A stretch of DNA of 64,000 nt from an uncultured Oscillospiraceae bacterium (GTDB lineage: Bacteria; Bacillota; Clostridia; Oscillospirales; Ruminococcaceae): positions 24,441 to 88,440 of the forward strand of contig CAKSLF010000007.1 in assembly GCA_934466455.1 (NCBI GenBank), written 5' to 3'. Every line of letters begins with the position of its first letter. Positions within the stretch are counted from its first letter, which is position 1. Positions 58,052-64,000 of the stretch are shown here, piece after piece. The notes beneath the pieces were generated by a model, which searched no databases, was not told where the DNA came from, and worked only from the letters and a program-made list of their open reading frames with translations. Position numbers and translations under genes: made by a program.

Positions 58052-58767
58052 GGTAATCTCCTTTCGCTGTCTGTACAAGCTTTTATAAATGCAGATATAA
58101 TTTTTATGTTGTAGGAAATTTCTTTTGTATCTCTTTCCGGGTGCCACTGAACGCCGAGAACAAACTTTTTTTCTGTGCAAAAAATCGCTTCAACAATTCC
58201 GTCGGGGGCTGTTGCGGCTATGGAAAAGTCCGGTGCGATTTTTTTGACCGCCTGATGGTGATAGCTGTTTATGCGGTGAGTTCCAAAGCCCATTATTTCG
58301 GAGAGGGGGGAGCTTTTTGAAATTTGTATATTGTGAAAAACCGCATTTTCGCCGCCGGAGGAATGTTTTTCCGCTGCGGCAATATCCGTTGGAATATCCT
58401 GAACAAGCGTACCGCCGCAAAACACATTAAGAGCCTGCATTCCGCGGCAAATTCCGAGAACGGGAATATCCTTTTTCATAGCAAGGTCGATAAGCAGTTT
58501 TTCGCTTTTATCCAAAAGAGGGCAGACGCAAAGGCTTTTTCCGTTGTTCTTTTCGCCATAACATTCCGGTGCAATATCAACTCCGCCGGTTAAAAGCAAT
58601 CCGTCAATATGTTCAAGAGCGTCAAAATATTCTTCCGAGTGCTCGAAAAGCGGAAGAATGTATGCTGTTCCGCCGCAAGCGGTTATTGCATTGACATAAT
58701 TTTTGTTTACGGACAGAGCGTTTTTTTCTCCCTCAAAGGACGGAAAAACTCCTATAATGGGTTTCAT
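58048..58767 (-). CDS. Gamma-glutamyl-gamma-aminobutyrate hydrolase family protein (class I amidotransferase, C26)
   Basis: A 239-residue glutamine-amidotransferase-fold hydrolase like PuuD. The nucleophile lies in L-G-I-C-R-G-M-Q (about residue 106-113) and the catalytic His-Glu pair in V-Q-W-H-P-E-R. The oxyanion segment L-L-L-T-G-G-V-D precedes. PuuD splits gamma-Glu-GABA in putrescine degradation. No other puu gene is here, so the substrate could be another gamma-glutamyl compound. Its stop overlaps the SDR start. Confidence 0.87.
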   Translation of the reverse strand: MKPIIGVFPSFEGEKNALSVNKNYVNAITACGGTAYILPLFEHSEEYFDALEHIDGLLLTGGVDIAPECYGEKNNGKSLCVCPLLDKSEKLLIDLAMKKDIPVLGICRGMQALNVFCGGTLVQDIPTDIAAAEKHSSGGENAVFHNIQISKSSPLSEIMGFGTHRINSYHHQAVKKIAPDFSIAATAPDGIVEAIFCTEKKFVLGVQWHPERDTKEISYNIKIISAFIKACTDSERRLP

Positions 58768-58866
58768 AAAAAATCCCCCTTTGGCTTTTTTATAAATATA
58801 TTTCCGTTTTTCAATATTATTATCCTACATTTTTTTGCTATCTTCAAGTATAAATTATTAAACTTT

Positions 58867-58895
58867 TTGCAATATAGGCAATTAGGTGATATAAT
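58867..58895 (+). promoter_or_regulatory. Promoter upstream of the PTS/hydrogenase genes
   Basis: TTGCAA (58867-58872), 17-base spacer, TATAAT (58890-58895), 36 bases before the EIIC start codon. Confidence 0.75.
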
Positions 58896-58930
58896 TAAAA
58901 TATCATTAAGAAAAAGAGGGTCTTACCGCA

Positions 58931-60001
58931 ATGAATAAGCTAAAAAGCTATGCAAAAAAATATTTTATAGACGCAATGTCGGCTATGGCACTGGGGCTTT
59001 TCGCTTCGCTGCTTATAGGTACGATTTTCGGAACGATAGGAACCTATCTTAGTGCGGATTACATAGACAATTCCGCAATAAATACAATCGGCGGATTTTT
59101 TACGGAGATGAAAACCTTTGCTCAGGGTGCTTCGGGAATGGCAATAGGCGTTGCCATTGCGTATTCGCTGAAAGCCGATCCTCTTGTTATATTTTCCTGT
59201 GCAGCGGTGGGAAGCGTTTCTTATTCAACAGGGGCGGAAATCCTTCTTTCCGAAGGCGAGAGTATAAAATATACCGCCGGTCCTGCCGGGGCTTTTGTTG
59301 CGGTTATTGCCGCATGTGAAATAGGAAAGCTTGTATCAAAGAAGACGAAGGTCGATATTCTTGTAACGCCGACGGTAACAATCGTGGCAGGTTACTTTAC
59401 GGCAAAGCTTATTTGTCCTGCGGTTGCATATATTATGTATTACCTCGGAGATTTTATAAATACCGCAACGGAAATGCGCCCGTTTGAAATGGGAGTAATA
59501 ATTTCGGTAATTGTCGGTATGATACTTACTCTTCCGATTTCTTCTGCGGCAATTTGCGCTATGATAGGCATAAGCGGGATTGCCGGAGGTGCAGCCGCTG
59601 CCGGCTGCTGTGCACAGATGATAGGCTTTGCGGTAATCAGCTTTTGCGACAACGGTTGGGGCGGATTTTTTGCGCAGGGATTGGGAACCTCCATGCTTCA
59701 AATGGGAAATATCTGTAAGCGTCCGCAAATCTGGATTCCCCCAACGCTTGCGGCGGCGGTTTGCGGTCCTATAAGTACGCTTGTTTTCCGCCTTGAATGT
59801 AACGGAGTGTCTGCCGGAATGGGCACCTGCGGTCTTGTGGGACCCCTTGGGATAGTTTCCGCAATGGGCGGCGGAGCAAATATGTGGACTGGAATTCTTA
59901 TCGTTTGCTTTGTTCTTCCTGCGGTGCTTTCTTATGTGTTTTATCTTGTTATGAAAAAGGCGGGTTGGATAAAAGCCGGGGATATGAAGCTTTCGAACTA
60001 A
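58931..60001 (+). CDS. PTS transporter subunit IIC family (PTS_EIIC_2 type), stand-alone
   Basis: A 356-residue membrane protein with about nine or ten hydrophobic segments and glycine-rich loops: T-F-A-Q-G-A-S-G-M-A-I-G near residue 62, then G-I-A-G-G-A-A-A-A-G-C-C, and N-G-V-S-A-G-M-G-T-C-G-L-V-G-P. These fit the PTS_EIIC_2 family of putative EIIC-like proteins. There is no EIIA or EIIB domain or gene nearby, so phosphotransfer-coupled sugar uptake cannot be assumed. Solutes are unknown. It may share a transcript with the redox genes 28 bases downstream. Confidence 0.75.
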   Translation: MNKLKSYAKKYFIDAMSAMALGLFASLLIGTIFGTIGTYLSADYIDNSAINTIGGFFTEMKTFAQGASGMAIGVAIAYSLKADPLVIFSCAAVGSVSYSTGAEILLSEGESIKYTAGPAGAFVAVIAACEIGKLVSKKTKVDILVTPTVTIVAGYFTAKLICPAVAYIMYYLGDFINTATEMRPFEMGVIISVIVGMILTLPISSAAICAMIGISGIAGGAAAAGCCAQMIGFAVISFCDNGWGGFFAQGLGTSMLQMGNICKRPQIWIPPTLAAAVCGPISTLVFRLECNGVSAGMGTCGLVGPLGIVSAMGGGANMWTGILIVCFVLPAVLSYVFYLVMKKAGWIKAGDMKLSN

Positions 60002-60028
60002 TTTATATTGCTATTGGGAGAAATTATA

Positions 60029-61855
60029 TTGAACAGACTTGAAATTACAACTGCCGACAGAGCACAAACGGCGTTGGAAAGTATATATTCGGATATTGAA
60101 CGCAGAATTGCGGCGTTCCCTGTCGGGAACTGTCCGCTTGAGGTGATATGTGCGTTTATAAAGCTTTGCCTCGCTCAAAGCTGCGGAAAATGCGTTCCAT
60201 GCAGAGTCGGACTTGACAAGCTTGCCGAAATAATCGACAAAATTCTCGACGGAGAGGGGAGCACCGGCGATATTGCTTCAATAGAAGAGCTTGCTTCCGT
60301 AATTTACAATACGGCTGACTGTGCAATCGGCTTTCAAGCGGCTAAATTTGTTCTTGAAAATTTAGCCGCATTCGGCGACGATTACATATCCCATATAAAA
60401 AACGGCTGCTGCACGGAAAATTTTGCCGGGGTGCCATGTGTTCAAAAATGCCCCGCCCATGTGGATATTCCGGGATATATTGCTCTTGTTGCAGAGGGAA
60501 GATATGCGGACGCTGTTCGCCTTATCCGCAAGGATAACCCATTTCCGTCGGCGTGCGCTCTTGTTTGCGAGCACCCCTGCGAGCATCATTGCAGAAGAAT
60601 GTTTGTGGACAGCCCGGTAAATATCAGAGGGCTAAAGCGGGCTGCGGTCGATAATGCGGGAACCGTTCCTGCACCAAAGTGTGCAAGACCAACAGGAAAA
60701 ACCGTTGCGGTTGTCGGCGGGGGTCCCTCCGGGCTTACTGCGGCATATTATCTTTCGCTTATGGGGCACAAGGTCACCGTGTTTGAAAAGCGTGAACGCC
60801 TCGGCGGAATGCTTCGCTATGGGATTCCCTGCTACCGCTTGCCGGATCCCTATCTTGACGCAGATATTGCCTGTATAATTTCCACGGGAATTGAGGTTAA
60901 ATGCGGCGTCAGAATCGGAAAGGATTATACCGTTGAGCAGCTCCGCAGCGAATACGACAGCGTATATATAGCGATTGGTGCTCATTCGGATAAAAAGCTT
61001 GACATAGAGGGCGAGGACTGTAAAGGCGTTATTTCTGCAGTTGAACTTCTCGGCGGAATTGGGGACGGAAGTATACCTGATTTTTCGGGTAAAAATATTG
61101 TGGTTGTCGGTGGCGGAAATGTCGCTATGGATGCGGCAAGAACCTCGGTGCGCCTTGGTGCAAAGAGCGTAAAATGTGTGTACCGTCGCAGAGTTGAGGA
61201 TATGACCGCATTGCCGGAGGAGATAGAGGGAGCAATTGCGGAAGGCTGCGAAGTCGTAACTCTTATGGCACCGGTCCGAATAGAAAATAAAGACGATAAG
61301 GTAACCGGGCTTGCGGTAAAGCCTCAAGTTATCGGGGAAGTTAAACGGGGAAGACCTGCGCCTTACGCTGCCGATTTGCCGGAACGGATAATTTCATGCG
61401 ACATTGTAATCGTCGCTATCGGTCAGTCTATTGAATCTTCCGATTTTGAGGCAGAAGGTATTCCCTTCAACCACGGCCGTATGGCTACGGACGCAGCGAC
61501 CAAGGTTGCCGAAAAGGAAGGCGTTTTTGCCGGCGGGGACTCTGTGTTCGGTCCGGCAACGGTAATTCGTGCAATAGAGGCGGGTAAGGTCGCCGCTGCA
61601 AATATAGATGAATATCTCGGCTTCCATACTTATATTTCCGCAAATATAAGTGTTCCTGCGGCAAAATTTTCTTTCAAAAAGCCCTGCGGTAGAGTAAATA
61701 TGAGCGAAAGACCGGCAGAAGAGCGTAAAAATGATTTTACGCTTATGGAAAACCGTATGACAAAAGAGGAAGCAAAGCAGGAATGCTCCCGCTGTCTGCG
61801 CTGTGATTGCTTCGGATATTCCGGCTATAAAGGAGGCAGAGAACAGAAATGGTAA
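60029..61855 (+). CDS. NuoF-C-terminal/GltD-like chimeric iron-sulfur flavoprotein, hydrogenase partner
   Basis: A 608-residue redox protein. Residues about 50-110 carry the NuoF/HydB-type cluster motif S-C-G-K-C-V-P-C-R-V-G with a later cysteine near 98. Residues about 130-200 form a GltD-type [4Fe-4S] domain with C-V-Q-K-C-P-A-H-V-D-I-P and C-E-H-P-C-E-H-H-C. A pyridine-nucleotide flavoprotein domain follows, with V-A-V-V-G-G-G-P-S-G-L (FAD) and I-V-V-V-G-G-G-N-V-A-M-D (NAD(P)H). The N-terminal FMN domain of true NuoF is missing. Start TTG at 60029 follows GGGAG. Seven bases overlap with the hydrogenase gene, so the two probably form one NAD(P)H-linked complex. Confidence 0.82.
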   Translation: MNRLEITTADRAQTALESIYSDIERRIAAFPVGNCPLEVICAFIKLCLAQSCGKCVPCRVGLDKLAEIIDKILDGEGSTGDIASIEELASVIYNTADCAIGFQAAKFVLENLAAFGDDYISHIKNGCCTENFAGVPCVQKCPAHVDIPGYIALVAEGRYADAVRLIRKDNPFPSACALVCEHPCEHHCRRMFVDSPVNIRGLKRAAVDNAGTVPAPKCARPTGKTVAVVGGGPSGLTAAYYLSLMGHKVTVFEKRERLGGMLRYGIPCYRLPDPYLDADIACIISTGIEVKCGVRIGKDYTVEQLRSEYDSVYIAIGAHSDKKLDIEGEDCKGVISAVELLGGIGDGSIPDFSGKNIVVVGGGNVAMDAARTSVRLGAKSVKCVYRRRVEDMTALPEEIEGAIAEGCEVVTLMAPVRIENKDDKVTGLAVKPQVIGEVKRGRPAPYAADLPERIISCDIVIVAIGQSIESSDFEAEGIPFNHGRMATDAATKVAEKEGVFAGGDSVFGPATVIRAIEAGKVAAANIDEYLGFHTYISANISVPAAKFSFKKPCGRVNMSERPAEERKNDFTLMENRMTKEEAKQECSRCLRCDCFGYSGYKGGREQKW

Positions 61856-63564
61856 AGCTCTTTATAGACGAAATACCTGTTAAAGTAAAAGAGGGCACAA
61901 CCGTGCTTAGGGCAGCAAAGCTTGCAGGAATAAATATTCCAACCCTTTGTTACTTAAAAGATATAAACGAAGTAGGAGCCTGCCGAATTTGCCTTGTAGA
62001 GGTGGAGGGCGAAGAACGCCTTGCGGCAGCATGCAATACCCCGGTCTTTGAGGGTATGCGCATACATACCGACACGGAGAGGGTGCGCATTGCAAGAAAA
62101 ACCAACCTTGAGCTGATTCTTTCCGAGCACGACTATAGCTGCGAAAGCTGCAGAAGAAATAAAAATTGCAGACTGCAAGGTCTTGCCAAAGAGATGGGCG
62201 TGCTCAAAGCTCGATTTGAGCACCGCACGGTAAAGAGCAGTTGGAACGGTTCCGAAATTTTGCTCAAAAATGAGGCAAGGTGTATAAAATGCCTGCGCTG
62301 TGCAAGCGTTTGTGATAAAATGCAGGGTCTTGGTGTGTGGGAACTGCGGGGCAGCGGTGCTCATGCAAAAATAATCGCAAACGGCGGAGCGGGTTTGAGC
62401 ATGGCGTGTTCGCTTTGCGGACAATGTATAACTCATTGCCCGACGGATTCGCTTTCGGCAAGGGATGATACCGAAAAGGTCTTTGATGCAATAAGCAATC
62501 CGGATAAAATTGTTGTTGCACAGATTGCTCCGGCGGTTCGTACATCGTGGGGAGAGGAATTTGACCTTTTGCCTAAGGCTGCCACGGAAAAGCGCATGGT
62601 TGCGGCAATGCACGCTCTTGGCGCAGACTATGTGTTTGATACCGATTTCAGCGCAGATTTAACGGTTATGGAAGAGGGGACGGAGCTTGTTGAGAGGCTT
62701 AAAAAACCCGGCATTTATAAATTTCCTCTTTTTACATCATGCTGCCCCGGGTGGGTGCGATTTGCTAAAATTGAGTATCCGGAACTTGTTTCATTCCTTT
62801 CTTCGGCAAAAAGCCCTCAACAGATGTTCGGTGCAATAGCTAAAAGTTACTTTGCCGAAAAAATTGGGGTAAGTCCGGAAAAGATTTTTTGTGTTTCCAT
62901 AATGCCCTGCGTTGCTAAAAAGTATGAATGTGATGTAAGCGAAATAAATGACGCAGCCAAAAAAGATGTAGACGCAGTTTTGACAACCCGTGAATTCGTA
63001 AGAATGTTAAAAGCGAAGAATGTTGTTCCGGAGATGCTTGAAGAAAGAGATTTTGATTCACCGCTTGGGGAAAGCAGCGGCGCAGGGGCGATATTCGGCA
63101 CAACCGGCGGAGTTATGGAGGCGGCGTTGCGTACTGCGTATTTTGCCCTCATCGGAGAAAACCCGGAGCCGGACGCTTTTAATGCGGTAAGAGGGAAGCA
63201 AGGTTGGCGTGAAGCAGAATTTACAATAGGCGGCAAAACAATAAAAACAGCCACAGCAAGCGGGCTTGGAGAAGCAAAAAGGCTTATTGAAGCAATAAAG
63301 TCCGGTAGGGCACACTATGATTTTGTAGAAATTATGGCTTGCCCGGGCGGATGTGCCGGCGGCGGGGGACAGCCTATAAAGGACGGCTGCGAGCTTGCCG
63401 AAAAGCGCGGAAAGCTACTATATGAAATAGACAAAAAACGGACAATACGCTTTTCTCACGAAAACGAAAGCATTGCGGCACTTTATGCGGAATATCTTGG
63501 AAAACCGCTTTCCGAAAAAAGCCGCCGCCTTCTGCATACAGACCGTGAGAACTGGAAACTGTAA
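61849..63564 (+). CDS. hydA: [FeFe] hydrogenase catalytic subunit (HydA-like)
   Basis: A 571-residue group A hydrogenase. From the N-terminus: a [2Fe-2S] ferredoxin domain (G-A-C-R-I-C-L-V-E and A-A-C-N-T-P), a His-ligated [4Fe-4S] motif H-D-Y-S-C-E-S-C-x5-C, then two CxxCxxC clusters (C-I-K-C-L-R-C and C-S-L-C-G-Q-C). The H-cluster domain follows with L1 T-S-C-C-P-G-W (about 297), L2 M-P-C-V-A-K-K (about 351) and L3 M-A-C-P-G-G-C-A-G-G-G-G-Q-P (about 497). All H-cluster cysteines are present. It overlaps the flavoprotein gene upstream. It likely evolves H2 from NAD(P)H and perhaps ferredoxin. Confidence 0.94.
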   Translation: MVKLFIDEIPVKVKEGTTVLRAAKLAGINIPTLCYLKDINEVGACRICLVEVEGEERLAAACNTPVFEGMRIHTDTERVRIARKTNLELILSEHDYSCESCRRNKNCRLQGLAKEMGVLKARFEHRTVKSSWNGSEILLKNEARCIKCLRCASVCDKMQGLGVWELRGSGAHAKIIANGGAGLSMACSLCGQCITHCPTDSLSARDDTEKVFDAISNPDKIVVAQIAPAVRTSWGEEFDLLPKAATEKRMVAAMHALGADYVFDTDFSADLTVMEEGTELVERLKKPGIYKFPLFTSCCPGWVRFAKIEYPELVSFLSSAKSPQQMFGAIAKSYFAEKIGVSPEKIFCVSIMPCVAKKYECDVSEINDAAKKDVDAVLTTREFVRMLKAKNVVPEMLEERDFDSPLGESSGAGAIFGTTGGVMEAALRTAYFALIGENPEPDAFNAVRGKQGWREAEFTIGGKTIKTATASGLGEAKRLIEAIKSGRAHYDFVEIMACPGGCAGGGGQPIKDGCELAEKRGKLLYEIDKKRTIRFSHENESIAALYAEYLGKPLSEKSRRLLHTDRENWKL

Positions 63565-63580
63565 AAAAAGAGAATGGGGC

Positions 63581-63817
63581 GTGCTCAAAAAACAGAAAAA
63601 CAACCCTTGCGATAGCTGGGCGTACGTAAGACAGTATTGCGCTAAGATTGACGAAGCGGCACGAAACCGCATGGAGCTGATCGTGCCGGAGCTGGCGAAG
63701 CGAAACGGCGTGACCGAGAAACTGAAAGCCGATAATCAAATGGAATGGGTGCGGCAGATGAACGCTTGCAAGGCACAGGCAGAGGAGATTGTGAAAGCGG
63801 AATTGATTTATGATTGA
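63581..63817 (+). pseudogene. C-terminal fragment of a TnpV-type transposon protein
   Basis: A 78-codon frame from GTG at 63581. The last 50 residues resemble the C-terminus of TnpV proteins carried by clostridial integrative elements: the segment R-N-G-V-T-E-K-L-K-A-D-N-Q-M-E-W-V-R-Q-M-N is diagnostic, followed by E-E-I-V-K-A-E-L-I-Y. The N-terminal third of the usual protein is absent. The frame itself is open back into the hydrogenase gene, but that part is coincidental. It is probably a decayed insertion footprint just downstream of the hydrogenase gene. Confidence 0.6.
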
Positions 63818-63956
63818 GCGAGGAAGTCCGGGCAGAAAACTGTTCGGACTTTTCTCATATATTCCAAAGTTGCGGTAGAATTGTTCACAAGTTTTATGGT
63901 ATAATTTGAATACAAAAATTGAGCAACAAATCGGAATTTGACGGAGGAAACACAAA
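63818..63956 (+). promoter_or_regulatory. Short hairpin and promoter-like region before the last gene
   Basis: AGTCCG and CGGACT arms with a T-rich tail (about 63827-63855) form a modest terminator. A TATAAT-like element at about 63899-63904 and GGAGG at 63943-63947 precede the last start codon. Confidence 0.45.
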
Positions 63957-64000
63957 TTGAAGCTTGAAGAATATGGGAAGGAAAACAATAGCATTATAGT
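63957..64000 (+). CDS. N-terminus of a protein cut by the window edge, possibly an alpha/beta hydrolase
   Basis: TTG at 63957, nine bases after GGAGG, opens a frame whose first residues are K-L-E-E-Y-G-K-E-N-N-S-I-I. This resembles the start of a group of small clostridial alpha/beta hydrolases, but only fourteen codons are visible, so the assignment is weak. Confidence 0.3.
   Translation, partial: MKLEEYGKENNSII

Noticed and set aside
1..64000. CRISPR arrays, rRNA genes, prophage and complete insertion sequences
   Set aside because: None seen: no regularly spaced direct repeats, no 16S/23S signatures, no phage structural or integrase genes. Only the TnpV fragment remains.

Overview
The window looks like a chromosomal segment of a spore-forming, strictly anaerobic member of the Clostridia, probably a gut Oscillospirales-type organism. 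Evidence for sporulation is spoIIR and a cotJABC coat operon. Evidence for anaerobiosis is a desulfoferrodoxin-type superoxide reductase beside a Fur/PerR repressor and an [FeFe] hydrogenase. A membrane pyrophosphatase, many TTG/GTG starts behind strong GGAGG sites and compact operons fit the same group. No prophage, rRNA, CRISPR array or intact insertion sequence is visible. The only mobile-element trace is a TnpV fragment near the right end.

Layout. 1-7.5 kb (+): the end of a probable phosphofructokinase, a phosphopantetheinyl transferase, an RlmI-like methyltransferase, a YitT protein, an orphan MazF (-), miaB with a RicA/YlbF-like gene, deoC, a lysoplasmalogenase and a diacylglycerol-kinase-like enzyme. 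7.5-12.3 kb: a small alarmone synthetase (-) and a BlaI/BlaR1-type pair with two operator copies and an exceptionally long sensor ectodomain, followed by a gene remnant. 12.4-24.2 kb (-): hppA, spoIIR, a GNAT, an ispE fused to a prolyl-tRNA deacylase, an Lrp/aminotransferase pair, a PHP phosphoesterase, an alkaline-phosphatase-family enzyme and a heterodimeric ABC exporter. 24.4-24.7 kb: tRNA-Thr and tRNA-Tyr. 24.9-31.7 kb: oleate hydratase, an M32 carboxypeptidase, and a hydroxyacyl-CoA dehydrogenase/OFA transporter operon divergent from its LysR regulator.

31.8-40.5 kb (+) is a nucleoside module: thymidine kinase, purine and pyrimidine nucleoside phosphorylases and uridine kinase, followed by a BMP-type nucleoside ABC importer; deoC at 5.4 kb can complete deoxyribose catabolism. 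40.6-46.7 kb: PerR/superoxide reductase, aldo/keto reductase, a secreted protein with an ECF sigma/anti-sigma pair, cotJABC, a SatA-like acetyltransferase and a PC4/YdbC protein. 46.8-48.6 kb: typA.

48.8-54.0 kb is a compact ethanolamine locus. It holds two ANTAR response regulators (the first has Lys in place of the phospho-acceptor Asp and sits directly behind an intrinsic terminator), an EutW-like kinase, and eutB and eutC, with no shell genes. 54.1-57.2 kb is a tryptophan transporter operon (trpXYZ-like) behind a T-box whose probable specifier is TGG. The window ends with an SDR, a class-I amidotransferase hydrolase, a lone PTS EIIC, and an [FeFe] hydrogenase coupled to a NuoF/GltD-like chimeric flavoprotein. 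A recurrent GTGCTC/GAGCAC word builds the stems of several terminators and is also scattered through genes.
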